Below, in pieces: positions 11,895 through 24,784 of a stretch of DNA of 64,000 nt. This stretch comes from Nephrocerus scutellatus (Eukaryota > Arthropoda > Insecta > Diptera > Pipunculidae), in contig OX352761.1 of the NCBI GenBank assembly GCA_947095585.1, positions 137,856,277 through 137,920,276 of the forward strand, written 5' to 3'. Each line of letters starts with the position of its first letter. The first letter of the stretch is position 1. Both the position numbers and the translations under genes were made by a program. The notes beneath the pieces were generated by a model that made no database searches, was not told the origin of the DNA, and worked only from the letters and a program-made list of their open reading frames with translations.

Positions 11895-12065
11895 TAATAG
11901 CGGTCGCGTTCTAAGCATATGGATACGAGAAAACATTTCATCGAAGACTGTATCAAGAAAGCAGTCATTAAATGCAGTTATTGTCCAACTGAGGAAATGT
12001 TGGTCTTCCAAAGGAGCGGTTCGTGAAGCTGCGAAGCAGATGTGCGCTCCACCTAATCAATTGGC
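11895..12065 (+). mobile_element. Ty1/Copia RNase H-end remnant
   Basis: The frame beginning near 11901 reads RSRSKHMDTRKHFIEDCIKK followed by AVIKCSYCPTEEML. This matches the conserved C-terminal segment of Copia polyproteins (SKHIDxRxHFIRD ... PTEEMLAD). The flanking frames are broken and no LTRs were found. It is a dead fragment. Confidence 0.7.
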
Positions 12066-12628
12066 GGGTTTATTATTATTTAAATCTAATCAAGTGATCC
12101 ATGACTTTTATTTCCATAATTTTTAATTTCAATTATTTATCTTACTGTTCAAGAAAACACACGCTACATTAAATTGTATAATAGCAAATCAAGAATCCTC
12201 AATTGTTATTTCACTTATCCACGTCTTATTCCTGGCATTTCATCAGTGATTAACATGCAAATTTAATTATAAGAATTTTTGTATATAAACTTTGTGGAAA
12301 TAAAATATAAGGTCTTTCAATCAAGAATTACAGACGAAGGTTTTTTATTTAAATAGCCGTTGTTAGTCCAAATCTCTGGGAGTTAGCTTATGATCGCAAC
12401 GCTTCACAGGGTCACAAAATTTGTTGCACGTCTAACCCATTTTCAACACCATGAGACATTTGCTTCCCTCTCTACACTTGCCGACATTTGGAGCAGATCT
12501 ATAATCCGATGAGGGAGTAAGCAAACGTCGTAAGCGTAGTTCAGATGTTTGAGTTGAGATGTAAGAGCCCAACGAATTCCTTCGTTTCTAGTAGACAAAG
12601 CTACGCGAAGCACATCGCTAATCACCAA

Positions 12629-13667
12629 TAAAAAAACAACCCATAAAAATTTTTCATCTAAATTCTCTAATCGCAGAAATTGATATGGGAGCCCCTCGAT
12701 CCTGGGCCATTTTTTTTTATTGTATGAGAAAATCATCGAAACAGACATTTGACATCAGATGTTAAAATTGAAAAGCTTAGATCATTTTATTCTGAGCACA
12801 TAGAGCACGCTCATACTCTGAGCAAATAAGAAACACGAACATTTATCTTGAGAACTCTTTGACTGCGCTGAACTAATTTATGAAAACGCGAAATGACAGA
12901 ATATTGCGAAAACTTGTTGTTCTATCTGTAAGTTGATATCGACAACAAAAAACGACATCAATAAAAATAAAATTCAGTAAATAAAAAAACAACCCATAAA
13001 AATTAAAATTTTTCTTGTAAATTCTCTAATCGGAGATACACACACACACACACACACTGCGTGCTCGTCTTGTGGCAAAATCATCCACCAAATTACGCAG
13101 CGGCAGCGAACAGCGCTGCTCACAAAGCACAGAGCTCAGACTTTGCCGTGATCTGATGCGATATAGCGATATTTAAAAATTGTATATTGGGGTCCCCAAG
13201 GGGCCGATCGCTCCAAATTTTTACAAAAAGTGTTTTCCATCGAAGACACACATGTGTACAAAATTTAAAGAAAATCGGGTAAATTTTGTAAAATATTTGT
13301 ATGGGAGCCCCCCGAACTCGAGGTCCTAGGGGCCTCAAATTTTAATAGAAAGTATTGTCACCGGAAATACACATGTGTGGGACTTGCGGCCGAAAAGTAT
13401 TGTTTATTGGGTATACACATGTGTGTAAAATTTGAAGAAAATCGGGTAAATTTTTTAAATTTTTTGTATGGGTGCCCCCCGACACCGCAGCCCGAGGGGC
13501 TTCAAAATTTAATAGTGTCTCCGGAAATACACATGTGTGCAAAATTTCAATAAAATCGGGCCATGGGAAGTGGGTTAAAAATCGCCAGAATCCACGACAG
13601 ACGACCGACGACGGACGACCGACGACCGACCCACGGGCAAGTGAAGTTAATATAGAGAATTTAAAAA
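12629..13667 (-). repeat. Large composite copy of the CACATGTGTA family
   Basis: Read on the minus strand it starts TTTAAATTCTCTATATTAAC (13667 downward) and ends in the TATGGGTTGTTTTTTTA terminus. A second inner terminus at about 12980-13030 suggests nesting. Between 13230 and 13560 the block ACACATGTGTxxAAAATTT followed by AAATCGGGTAAATTTT occurs as internal tandem repeats, and CGACCGACGACGGACGACCG repeats lie near the outer end. The part at 12730-12990 recurs inverted at 41720-41990. No transposase is recognisable. Confidence 0.7.
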
Positions 13668-15190
13668 GTATCGGCGATAGAATGCAACCATGTCAGACTC
13701 CACTTAGGATCTCGGATTCCTCCGACAACTTCCCTTCATGCAGAACATGACATAGGCTGCTTTGATAATAGCTATTAGTTTATCAGGTATACCTTTCATG
13801 CGTAAGCAAAGCTATATAATTAATGAACAGCAGGTTAAGTGGTAACCGGTGATCAACGCACTGTTCAGCAATGATCCGCATGATGTTGATGTAGTCGACA
13901 CAGGAGGATCTAAAGCGGAAACCTGCTTCTTCGTCATCTCCAGATGTTGCTATATTCGCTCAAGAACTACTTTGGCAACTGCGTGAAGAACGCAAATGCA
14001 TTTCCAGTTTTCGCACTTCATGAGACTACCTTGACAATCATTCCTAATTATAAAAGCTCTGCTGATATTGTTCGAGCGGCTCGCAGAATCTTTGTGAAAA
14101 TACCATCTAGCTCTCATCTTCTCTGGGAATGCAGGAGCGAATTTGACAAATTGTTGCTCCGGGCAGCTCAGTTTGATTTGGGTGGGTATTGTTGGCGAAA
14201 ACATGGTTAATGACGGTATCAAATGCTACTTCCATCGCATGAGCAGATGATGAAATGAGTACGGAACAATCTAGCCATCAGCTCTTTGGTGATTTTGTAA
14301 ACGGTTCTGAGAACAGGACGTTGGTATAGTTACGTTTGTCACGTCGTACGCTACGCAGGGCTTCATTCATTCATTCATTTTCCTTTGATGCAGAGACTAG
14401 CTCGTTTCTCCTTGCTGCTTAAGTGGCTTACTTTCTTCAATCCAACCTTAGGTATAATCGGTAAGCCTTTTACCAACAATATTTTCCCGCTCCAGATGTA
14501 AAAACATTTTTCACAACGTTCCAATGTTCTCTTATGGTTATGGTTGTAGGCAGTGAGCTGCTCATTGCTTCCACTGCGACACATAATAAAAATAATCCCT
14601 TAATTGTTGGCGTACTGAGGGAACCTGTCACGCCTCCTCATCTGTTTCAGACGTCGACTGATAGCCAAATGGTCGATTTGGTTGGACGATGACTTTTTAG
14701 CAAGTCACATGCTCAATCATGGTGCCTCTGTCGAGGGATTCGTTGAGGCGTAACACTGCGTGATCGTGACGCGCTGTACTCTTTTCCGCAATCTGGCCGA
14801 TAAGATCCTATCAACATGTGGGTGCCAGGAAATAAAGCTTCTGCGTGCTGTTGATGTTAAAAGCATCAGACCTACTCAGGAATTATGGGGACTGCCGGAA
14901 GGCTTGCCGGAGTAGAGTAGCAAAGTGTTACACGCTAGGGATTGGTACTCTCTCACGTCAACCCATCTTACTTCACTCAATCCCAATATGTCCAAATTAT
15001 ATCGAAGGAACTTACGTTCCCATTGGATCAATCTGGGATTTCAAGATCCTTCGCTTTCTGAGTCAGGGACCGTCTTTACATTCCATAAACCAATCTTAGA
15101 CCGGAAACAAAAGCCAAAAGTTCTCATTATTCGATCATTCCTTATTAGAGGCATAATATCGGTTTCTGTAGCCTAGAAACTCTAGACCGT
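13668..15190 (-). mobile_element. LINE remnant with endonuclease and reverse transcriptase
   Basis: Minus-strand reading gives, in order, endonuclease pieces (IGLWNVKTV; FLRYNLDILGLSEVRWVDVR; IIQCYAP-like TITQCYASTN; NQIDHLAISRR) and reverse-transcriptase pieces (CENWKCICVLHAVAKVVLERI; PDKLIAIIKAAYV; GCILSPILF at about 13672). Frames change and stops occur throughout. The element breaks off exactly where the CACATGTGTA repeat begins, so that repeat probably inserted into it. The order EN then RT fits an APE-type LINE (RTE or jockey/CR1-like), and the exact clade is not determined. Confidence 0.75.
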
Positions 15191-15627
15191 TCGTACTTGC
15201 AATTTCAGCCTACATGTATAAGGATTTTTATATGTAGCTGCCCGGAAACAACACTACTATAAGGTAAGGCAAGTACCACATTACGAACTTCATTGTTGCG
15301 CTGATGGCTCAAACCAAGTTTTGAGCAGTCAGTAGTTTCCCGATCAATCAATTGATCAATCCCCTGGTGCTGGTGTTGTGACTTATTTTCTTATCATCGA
15401 AGATGTTTGCTTTTCTAGTAAATGGTGGAGGTTTAGGGTTTTCCTTTTTGTTGGTTTGAGGCTTGATGATCCATGAATGGTTGTTGGTGGCTTGCTTATC
15501 TAGTTATCTTGCCCCATAGTAACTATACTAGCAAAGCTTACACCATTAACTATAGCTTTTGAAGCAGATATCTGGGTGAATTTATGCTGCTCCTTCTTTT
15601 GGGCGGTTTTTGCCCTGTCAGTTATTT

Positions 15628-15765
15628 TCTGCCTCGACAATAAAATGGTTAAATTTCTTGTCGGTCAGCTGAGATTTGAAGGGTTTCAACTCCACTACAG
15701 GAACACCTCTTGTCGTCAACGCTTCCTTAACATCGTCAGCGTCGAAGAAGTGGTACATACATTTA
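15628..15765 (-). mobile_element. Retroelement gag fragment
   Basis: On the minus strand DADDVKEALTTRGVPVVELK continues to KKFNHFIVEAEN before a stop. The pattern resembles the domain preceding zinc knuckles in jockey-type ORF1 (gag) proteins. It is short and isolated. Confidence 0.5.
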
Positions 15766-15884
15766 AATTAAAAAAAATTAATTAGTGAAATAATAAAAAA
15801 GTAGCAGGTTACTCAATACTTTTGTTTTGGTTTTTATTTTGTAACCGGTAGCATGTCGCTGGACGACCTGATGAGTGATCTGCG

Positions 15885-16245
15885 CTAGATATGCCCGCTG
15901 GCGCACCCCTTCCTGGACTCGCTTAAAGTAATAAATTAATGTCTCGTTTAAATGTTAAGGACGTATCATTTTTGGCGATATCATGTATATATTTTTTAAG
16001 TTCCAAATTTAAATTCAATGAAATGAATTGAGCGAGATTCCCGATACGGCAACGCAAGAGGTAAAAGTTCTTCAAAAACATCCCTGCTTTGTGTCACGGA
16101 GATGACCTTCACGATATTCGCAACTAAGCAATGCATTTCATCTCAAGAAAGATGTTGAACTTCTCATCATGAAGGCTCTGGCGATGGGCGTAGGTCGGTC
16201 CGAAATCGACCAGTTTACTGGGGTCATTAATATGTATAAATACTT
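15885..16245 (+). pseudogene. Rpn9 exon 5-6 fragment (passenger copy 3)
   Basis: CTGGCGCACCCCTTCCTGGA (about 15898) matches exon 5. After a retained intron, exon 6 is recognisable from AGATTCCCGATACGGCAACG through ACTTCTCATCATGAAGGCTC to the Asp-Gln-containing end near 16232. Frameshifts are present. It lies upstream of gene C and downstream of gene B's territory, as the array model predicts. Confidence 0.85.
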
Positions 16246-16254
16246 AAAGCGTTG

Positions 16255-16838
16255 ACTACATGAATCAGTTAAAATAATCAAAATTGAGCTATAAGTATAA
16301 CTGAAAAGCAGTTTTACTTAAAAGTATGAAGCTTTTCTTCATATTGAATACTCATTACCTTTTAGTTGTAACAGTAATAATGTATTATACAAACATGCAC
16401 ACGAGTACGAGTACATAGGAGAACCTGCACGACAATATTGTTTTTCTTGTGATGGCTTGCAATCTGCGGTGTTTGCTGGAAATGCCGGTTTTGCAAGTTC
16501 ATCTTTTCTGACGTTCTTATACACACCCCCGCTTGTTGTTGGTGTTTGAAGACCACTGGTCAACAGGTATTGTCGTCGACCCTACAGTCCCGGCGATCTA
16601 CGTTTCTTGATAATAAATGTTCACTCTGTCAGTGATCTGAGTTTTAAGCTCTGTAGCGCTCAGAGAGCTTTTCTGGGTTTCAGTTTTGTTTCTGATCTCA
16701 AGCGAGGAGTAGTGCTTAAATTGCTTTGATTAAGTCGGTAAACGAACAAAAAAATACAAAAACGGCCAGCTAATTTGCCCGCAAAAACTCTGAATATAAT
16801 ATTATCACAGACGCGGCACCGATTTTAAGCAATTTCAA
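16255..16838 (+). promoter_or_regulatory. Conserved upstream block and promoter of protease gene C
   Basis: It is homologous to 6880-7494 and 26400-27000. It has a GATA-type site (TTGATAAT near 16608), AGCTCTGTAGCGCTCAGAGA and the initiator TCAGTTTTGTTTCTGATCTC near 16680, about 160 bases before the ATG. Confidence 0.5.
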
Positions 16839-19800
16839 ATGAGAAACTATTTGGCTGTAATAGCGTTTGCCAGCTTTGCATTGGTGTTAGCGTCAGGTCG
16901 TAAGTATTGTCAAAAATAATAATATTGTATTTTCGGTTATAACTGAAACAGTCTAAAAACACAATATACATTCATATTTTTACCCATCTACGAACAATCG
17001 TCAACAACTCGTGTTCCTTCGTTTGTTATCAGACTAGAACGACTTTTATGCTGACCCTACAATGAACTAAATCTTTTGTTTATTTATATTTCCTATCAAT
17101 TATGACGAATAAAGCAAATCATTCTGGTGTATTTTCCATAAATTAATGAGTTTACATAATAGCTATTTGTTTGCATCAAGAATATGTAGTCACCAATATA
17201 GTGAAACTGTTGCCTAGATTGTCTTGCAAAAATCAAGACCTATATCGATAAAGAAAACAATAAATTATTTCAATAAAAAATGTATAAGATATTTTATCTT
17301 ATAATATAGATTCCTAACCTGAGAGTTTGTAATTTTGAAGTTTTAATTAATATAATATATGAAAATATACTTGTAACATGGTTTAAAATGAAAACCGTGG
17401 GACGCATGCAACTATTCATGCATCACTTATTTATTCATCTATTACATGCGCCCCACGTTTTTCATTTTAAATCATCTTAGAAGTATATTTTCATATATAT
17501 TTAATTAAACTTCATAATTAAAAATTCTCAGGCTATCTGTATGTTATTATGAATTTTTATGGGGCTAGGATAAATTATTTTATACTTTTTAGTTCGTTTT
17601 AAAAACGTTTATTTATATTTTTAATTCTAATAATTATTTTTTTCTTTTTAGTTTGTGTTTTTTTTTTGTCAATGTTCATCCAGTTCTGAGCTATGTTTTA
17701 AGTTTTAAGGCTTGCCGGGAAGTTAGTTTACAATCAATTATGCAATTCCACACGAACAGACAGACAAGAAAGCGAGCTAATATAAACGTTTAAGAATAAG
17801 TGAATATTGGGTGTAAGCGTCTTCTTAGAATTTTTTTTTTTAGAATTTAAAAGCAGTGTTAAAAACTTAAATGTGTTTTGCATGTTAATGCAATTCAAAG
17901 TAATATTCAATAAGTTCTACACAGGGGTACGACCAAGAAAAACTGGCTCAACCACAGACAATCGAATTATTTTACTGTCAAAAAGAGACCCATTCAAATC
18001 CTCCAAGACCATTGCAGCTTTAATACGTAATGTAATCAGTGCCCCAACTGTAAGAAGAAGGTTACAGGATTACCGGGCAGAATCGCAAGAATAGTCCCGC
18101 TAATAAGCAAAAATAATATAAGTGTTAGGAAGCAGTTTGCGGAAAATTTAAGAAGTCACACAATTAAAAATTTTCAAAACATTATATAGAGAGATGAAAA
18201 AAAAATTAATATCTTCGGTTCTGATTGTAAAAGGAATGTTCGTCGACCCAAAGGAAAGGAGTTTTATCCTCATTATACAAAAAAAAACGGTTAAAAATAG
18301 AGGTGGAAGTGTAATGGTGTAGGATAGTATTTCTTGGTTTGGGGTTGGACCGATTGTTTTAATTCAAGATATCATGACAAAAGAAATTTAACGTGATATT
18401 CTTAAAAATCATATGCTCCATATGCGGAGGCCGTTAAGATGGCACTTCCAACAGATAATGATCCCAAGCATTCATCAAAACTGGTAAGTGATTGGTTGAC
18501 GGAACATCAAGTTTCTGTATTGCCACGTCCTTCGCAGTCCCCCGATCATAATTCTATTGAGAATTTGTGGGCGGAACTAAAGAATTCCTTGGCAACGGAA
18601 ACTTTCCACAACAAAGAGGACCTTTTGGCGGCGATCAAGAGACACTAGAAGGTTTTTCCTGTTGAAAAATGCCAGAAATTAATAGCCTCAATGCCCTGGA
18701 GGATTGGAGCAGTCATATCAAACCAGGGTGGATATTCTGGCTACTCATTTACTGTTGTATTCAAATAATTTATTTTAGATACTAAATTAAAATAAGACTA
18801 ATTAATTTTTTACAGTTATAACGTTTAAAATATAATTTACCTATTATTATGAGCAACTGGTTTTTGATATAAATTCTATGTCTATATATATAAAAATGAA
18901 TTGTCACATGTTTGAAAGATCATCACTTGAGAACGGCTCGGCCGATTTGGCTGATTTTTTTTATTGTGTTCGTAGTTATAAGGACGAGGTATGAAAGAAA
19001 TTTTTTGAAAAGTCACCCGGAAAAGTCGGAAATTTTGGGAAATTCGGATGGTGATGAAAATCTCAAAAAAAAAATTTTAGTTTGACTTTTCTGCAGCCAC
19101 AGGTTTTCATAACAACAATCCCGATTTTTTTCAAATTTTTCAAATGTCACCGATGGACAACACTTCTTGTAAAAATTTAAAAAGAATCAGGACCCAGGTT
19201 GGGGGCTTCATACAACTCTCACCCGTGAGCGGGTTGATTTAAGCAACCGGGGATGAAGTCGGGAAGTTCCCATACAACTGTCACCCGGGAGCGGCGTGAT
19301 TTAAGCAACCGGGGATGGGGTCGGGTGGCTCCCATACAACTCTCACCGGCGAGCGGAGCAAGCGCAGTGATTTAAGCATAAGTGATTTAATAGATAATTA
19401 GTGCAACCCGTGCGAAGCCGGGGCGGGTCGCTAGTTGTATATAAAAATCACACGAATCAAAATAAAACTAATTCATAGAATAACTGTGTTTTGTTTGAGA
19501 AAAAAGATGACCTGAATTTCTATGCAAGATATATTTTAAAACTTTCAAAATCCTTTAGTTTAACTGTTTTACATTATATTTTGATTACCAGTGTATATCT
19601 CACTTTGATTTCATTAAATCCAATACATAAATATTCATTCCGTTAACTTTTAATTGTTTTACAGACAAACATATTCCTTGTGTAAAACTTTTATATTAAA
19701 AGGAACAGGTTTTGTTAAATGAAATAATCACATGATCTTTACCTTCATTTTTTTCGTTTTCTTTAATGTAGATAAATCGCGTGTTCAGTAAAATACATAA

Positions 19801-22296
19801 CCACTAGTATATCGGGGGTAGTAATAATTTTAAGATCATTTGTAAACAAAGAGAAAAATTATTGTAAAAGCGATTAAAACAAATCACAAGTGTAAGCAAC
19901 TTAGATGCATATGCATGCGTTGGAAGCTATTTACTTGATGGTGGGAAGAATGGTAATTTGGGAAGGGGGATCTATTTTCACCCCCTGCGGTGTACGTAGC
20001 GTTTTAATGCGAAGACACGTTTGTGTTGTTTATTACAAGCTATATTGCTTTGGCAAAGCCGGCTTGGCTTACAACAACCCTTGGGAAATTTTTTAAAATC
20101 AGCAGCACGAGACAAGTTTAATTTATGCTAAGATTTGGTTGGTAGTATCGTACCTAAGTACTAGTACCTAAAACTGACAAGTTTTAATATATTATCTTAA
20201 TAATGGTATACATGAGTGTGAATTTTATTAGAGGGCACTATTGGAAACACTACCGCGTCAATTCGATTTCAATTGATAATTCATTTATTTGCAAATCATT
20301 TTATTTGTCAAAATTACCTGCCGCATCGATCCGTTTACATTTCTGAGTCTAAAATTTGCCTTGACATTTGAAAAGCTTTTATGCATAGTAATATATTTGT
20401 AAAATGAGTTAGATTCTTTGCATAATTAAGAAAATTAAATATTTATTTCCGTTTAAGCTTTTAATGTGTATAAAAGCAAATCATCATATCTGTCGCAGAA
20501 CTAATTTAAATTACACAGTCTCTTTAAAGTCCTAAAATTGAAAGAAATAATTCTGCAAAGAGATATATTTGATCAGATAACTTAACTTAATTTCGGAGAC
20601 ACTTAAATGGGCTTAATTATGAATTTATTATGACAGAAGAACAATAAGTATATTCTTTCTCTGTGGGGAATTGCAAATAGAAGTTGTAGACTTTCACACA
20701 TTCATTCGCATATTAACTATTTTGTACAAATAATTGTCCTTACTTATTTTTAACCTCCGGTCATTCGCTTCATTGTACTTGCCAAATAATAAACTTAATA
20801 TAATATAAATAATATATATAAAATATACCTATTTACATAAAATTTCCGCATTACAATTATCCGTGTCTAACAGCCTAAGTAAACTTTCTTTATATGTGCT
20901 TCTCTTCCTTTTCCTAAATCAAATCATACTTTTTTAATATTTCAATTAATTAAAATTTACCACAATGACAAGCAAAGAACAACAACAAATATAACACTAC
21001 TTCATTAAAAAGCTTGTCTGTTGATTCATACAAATCAGATATTTATTTTCCTGACGATATAGAAGTGGAAATTCCGAACTATGGGCGATGCATAACACCC
21101 AATCGAGAACGAGCTTTTTGCATTGTTCTTGACGACTGCAACTATTTGTATAATCTTCTGAAAACGCCTCCACTAAGCGAGGAGGACAAATTGTATTTAA
21201 GTCGGAGCCAGTGTGGATATCAGAATGGCAAAGTTTTGGTTAGACCTATTAACAGCAGTTTCAAGTGATTAAAAATATACTCGTAAAATTAAATTTTTCC
21301 GTAGATTTGCTGTCCAGATCGGTATCGGCAGTCTGTTCCCGCCAAACCCACTGAAAGTTCAATGACAGTGAGTACAGGCGGTAATGGACTTCTCCCACGA
21401 CCAGGCACTTGTGGTAATGTTCTTTCGAATCGCATTTACGGTGGTAATGTAACAAAGATCGACGAATTCCCGTGGATGGTTTTAATTGAATACACCAAAA
21501 GTAAGTTGTGCTTTTCGTTTCAGATGCGATTTCGTCTCAATATACGTTTATTTCGTTTTAAGGGGAGGGTGCAAAGGGTCATCACTGCGGTGGATCTCTA
21601 ATCAACAATCGGTATGTGGTTACTGCTTCACATTGTGTCAATGGCAGGAGTCTGCCCGTAGACTGGACACTAACAGCTGTTCGTCTTGGTGAATGGGATA
21701 CATCAACCGTTCCCGATTGTGAGATTGATGTGCGGGGCGAAAAAGATTGTGCTCCTCCACATATTGATGTTCCAGTAGAACGATTAATACCCCATCCTCA
21801 ATATAATCCAAACTCACGAAACCAAGTAAACGACATTGCCCTTCTTCGTCTCTCTCGCAGTGTGGCTTACACCGATTTCATTCGTCCAATTTGTTTGCCC
21901 CTTGATCAAAATCTTCGTCGCTTAACATTTGACGGAATTGTCTTGGATGTTGCCGGCTGGGGTAGAACGGAAGTTGCTTCGGCCAGTTCACTTAAGCTTA
22001 AGGCAACTGTCGAAGGATTCGTTTTGGACGATTGCCGCGAAGTGTACAAATCACAAAATATAATGCTCGAAGAGACACAAATGTGCGCTGGCGGCAAAGA
22101 AGGTGTGGATTCGTGCCGCGGAGACTCCGGTGGTCCACTAATTGGACTTGATACAACAAGTAAAGTTCGTGTCTATTACTTTTTGGCCGGTGTAGTTTCG
22201 TTTGGGCCAACACCATGTGGTCTGGCAGGTTGGCCTGGTGTATATACAAAAACTGGATCTTACGTTGATTGGATTGAACAGACAATTGAACCGTAG
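16839..22296 (+). CDS. Secreted CLIP-domain serine protease (gene C)
   Basis: Exons 16839-16899, 21063-21238, 21305-21500 and 21563-22296 join in frame to 388 residues. Residues 1-20 are a signal peptide (ends LASG). The CLIP domain carries the six-cysteine pattern with ICCPDR at the exon 2/3 joint. Activation is after Arg in SNR before IYGG. His, Asp and Ser of the triad and Asp189 are intact, and the S1 loop reads SFGPTPCG as in A and B. Intron 1 is 4.16 kb and holds a foldback, a Tc1 remnant and a Helitron, yet splice sites are intact. Introns 2 and 3 are 66 and 62 bases. Intron 3 is almost identical to that of gene D and unlike those of A and B. The family role is in extracellular proteolytic cascades. 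The substrate is unknown. Confidence 0.9.
17340..17515. repeat. Foldback MITE in gene C intron 1
   Basis: TATGAAAATATACTTGTAAC then GTTTAAAATGAAAACCGTGGG at 17356-17402 pairs with the inverted arm at about 17448-17505 (CCCCACGTTTTTCATTTTAA). The loop contains ATGCATG-type palindromes. No coding content. Confidence 0.65.
17930..18765 (+). mobile_element. Tc1-like transposon remnant in gene C intron 1
   Basis: The N-terminal DNA-binding part is readable at 17930-18093 (RPRKTGSTTDNRIILLSKRD, SSKTIAALI, SAPTVRRRL). The C-terminal part is readable at 18439-18760 (NDPKHSSKLV, SQSPDHNSIENLWAELK, SMPWRIGAVISNQGGYSGY). NDPKH and the E of ENLW are the second D and final E region of DD34E. The catalytic first-D segment is scrambled by frameshifts. 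Dead copy. Confidence 0.8.
18881..19434 (+). mobile_element. Non-autonomous Helitron in gene C intron 1
   Basis: It starts TCTATATATATAAAAATGAA and ends GGGTCGCTAG before T, preceded by a GC-rich stretch (GTGCGAAGCCGGGGCGGG). Internally, CCGGGGATGxxGTCGGG and CAACTxTCACCCGxGAGCGG repeat two to three times. No coding capacity. Confidence 0.7.
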
Positions 22297-22563
22297 GATT
22301 TCAATATTATGTTTAAGCGACAAATTTAATATAAAAATGCAATTACCTATATGTACCTAATCAAAAAGTTTTACAAAGCTCTCACAAAGGAAACACTTGA
22401 CTTAAGTCTTACAAAATTGTATGGATTGAAAGTTTTATTCGTTATTTGGTAGAAATCTTAGCACAAAAGTTTACAATCGTTTGACTTTTCATAAGTCATA
22501 AGTCTTAAGTTTTTCCATTGTGAAAACTCTGCTATTTGTTTTCTTTTTCTTTTTATGGGCGTC

Positions 22564-22838
22564 TTTTTAAATTCTCTATATTAACTTTGCGTGGCTATGT
22601 GTTATCGCTTGTGGTGGAATCTTCTGTTCAATTTTTAACACACTTCCTAAAGCTCGATTTTTTTAAATCTTCACATCATGTCATGTCATCTCTGATGACA
22701 CTATCTATTCAAATTGGAAGCAATATACATTTTTTTTTCAAAATTAACCCGATTTTATTCAATCTTTGCACAAATGTCTATCTCCAATTAGAGATTTTAC
22801 ATGAAAAATTTTAATTTTATGGGTTGTTTCTTTTTTTG
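22564..22838 (+). repeat. CACATGTGTA family copy between genes C and D
   Basis: It runs from TTTTTAAATTCTCTATATTA to TTTTATGGGTTGTTTC, about 275 bases, with both termini. The internal palindrome is degraded (CACAAATGTCTATCTCC). Confidence 0.7.
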
Positions 22839-23456
22839 TTGTGTAAAAATAAAAAAAATTAATTAAACTAAATTGAAAAATATGGAATCTTCAATCTTAG
22901 AACGGTCAAAATTAGAGATTTGTTTAACAGTGCGTCAGTGTATACTAATATCATAAAGAGGAAATGTTGGTTTGTGTGTAGGAGGTAATATTAGAAACTA
23001 CTGGACCGATTTCAAAAATTAGAATGGACTCTCAGGGCGAACATAGGCTATATAAAGGTCGTCCCTTAATTCGTCAACGATAATTTGGGAAATGATTTTT
23101 GCGTATATTCTAAGAAAAAAATTGTTCTACAATAACAGTCTATCTCCAATGATGACATTTATCGGGGATTTATGAAAAATCTTACTTTGGTGAACCCTGA
23201 CCCATGTTATCAGAAATTGCATTGTTAATACTAATGGTAGAAACTTCGTTACTACTGGATGTCGGCTGGTTTGTAATACAACACTAAAACTCAGAAACTA
23301 GACAGCCGAATGAGCTGAAACTTTCACAGAATATGCGTCTTAGCAAAATATCGGTAACCACAGAGTGCGAATGCGATCGAGGTGGCGCTTTGTTTAGGTT
23401 TATGCAATAGCCTCCCGTGGTAGTGATGGTAAGGCGGGGATTCATGTGTGCTGCTG
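22839..23456. other. Unrecognised repeat-like DNA
   Basis: TATACTAATATCATAAAGAG near 22940 followed by TACTGGACCGATTTC resembles the start of Helitron-type repeats seen in many insects, but no clear 3' end was found. No gene. Confidence 0.35.
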
Positions 23457-24195
23457 CAAAACCTTCTCTATAGAAAGCCCAACTGTTCCGATCAAAACCT
23501 TCTCTATAGAAAGCCCAACTGTTCCGATCGTACACAGATACATGCTTAGATTGAGACCAAACGTATTTGTATTAGTAATCAACTAAAGAGCAAAATCCAT
23601 ATAAAATTTTTCTGTTTCCCACTACCACATCTTACGTTTCTCGCTCTTTGCGACTACTTATTTTTTGTACACTGTATTCACATCCCACAAACACACATGC
23701 GTTTGGTCTTGGTTTACAGCATTAGTATGCGTAGAGTTGGGCTTTCTATAGAGAAGGTTTTGGTTCCGATCGTACACAGATACATGCTTAGATTGAGACC
23801 AAACGTATTTGTATTAGTAATCAACTAAAGAGCAAAATCCATATAAAATTTTTCTGTTTCCCACTACCACATCTTACGTTTCTCGCTCTTTGCGACTACT
23901 TATTTTTTGTACACTGTATTCACATCCCACAAACACACATGCGTTTGGTGTTGGTTTACAGCATTAGTATGCGTAGAGTTGGGCTTTCTATAGAGAAGGT
24001 TTTGATGTGAATACAGTGTACAAAAAATAAGTAGTCGCAAAGAGCGAGAAACGTAAGATGCGGTAGTGGGAAACAGAAAAATTTTATATGGATTTTGCTC
24101 TTTAGTTAATTACTAATGCAAATACGTTTGGTCTCAATCTAAGCATGTGTCTGTGTACGATCGGAACAGTTGGGCTTTCTATAGAGAAGGTTTTG
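23457..24195. mobile_element. Foldback/TIR element cluster: 242-base tandem copies plus inverted copy
   Basis: CAAAACCTTCTCTATAGAAA (then GCCCAACTGTTCCGATC) occurs twice in tandem at 23457-23530. A 242-base unit follows at 23521-23762 and repeats at 23763-24004 with very few differences, each ending in the complementary terminus (AGTTGGGCTTTCTATAGAGA then AGGTTTTG). From 24005 to 24195 the unit appears a third time, inverted and truncated. The terminal repeat contains the palindrome CTATAG. There is no open reading frame of interest. Confidence 0.8.
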
Positions 24196-24784
24196 CATCA
24201 ACTCAACCGTACAAGAGAATACAGCAGTATAAGAGAACTGTATATCACATGTAGAGCAGCGTATGATCATGATGTGTACTTGCAATCTAGATGATCAGTG
24301 CGCTGAGAAGAATTCGCGTACTTGTTCTTCTAACCACTGCGTCACCGACACTGACGAATGACGATTATAATTTTGCGAACCAACGTCTAAAACCATAGCA
24401 AAATTAGGGGTAACGGAAAGCTTTTCGACTGTCAAATAAATAGAAGCATCCCGAATCTTATGTTGAATTCGAATTGACGAATTGAATCCGGCACGGATTG
24501 ATTTTTAAATACTTTTATTCAACTTGACTTTACCCCATTTTGTCTGTACTTTCGACTCTTTTGAGGTCCTTTTTAACCACCTTCCACACGACTGAAATTT
24601 TTTATATTCCGTGTGTGATAGGTTGAAATTTTTTTTTCAACTTCTTTGAGGTCCCTTTTAACCACCTTTCACAAAACCTAGAGAGATGAAATTTTGTAAA
24701 CAGCTCAATGTCAACGGGCAATTTTGATATACCGCGTGTGGCGCGTAACTGATACTGCGACCTAATAAGATCTATTGTATCATA

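Noticed and set aside
11737..12126. Open frame with a hydrophobic start that resembles a membrane anchor
   Set aside because: The frame starts at TTG, and the only recognisable protein, a Copia end, is in another frame of the same bases.
17807..18094. Small gene starting before the Tc1-like segment
   Set aside because: The recognisable part is the Tc1 DNA-binding domain; the upstream residues are fortuitous extension.
19905..20096. Short open frame in gene C intron 1 with homology in gene D intron 1
   Set aside because: The homologous stretch in gene D has different frame content, and the similarity is explained by duplication of the intron.
21486..21692. Alternative reading through intron 3 of genes C and D as an exon
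   Set aside because: Read-through meets a stop, whereas splicing at GTAAGT and TTTTAAG restores the conserved protease frame.
23457..24195. Regular repeats that might suggest a CRISPR array
   Set aside because: Units are 242 bases with no short repeat/unique-spacer alternation, and the setting is an insect genome.
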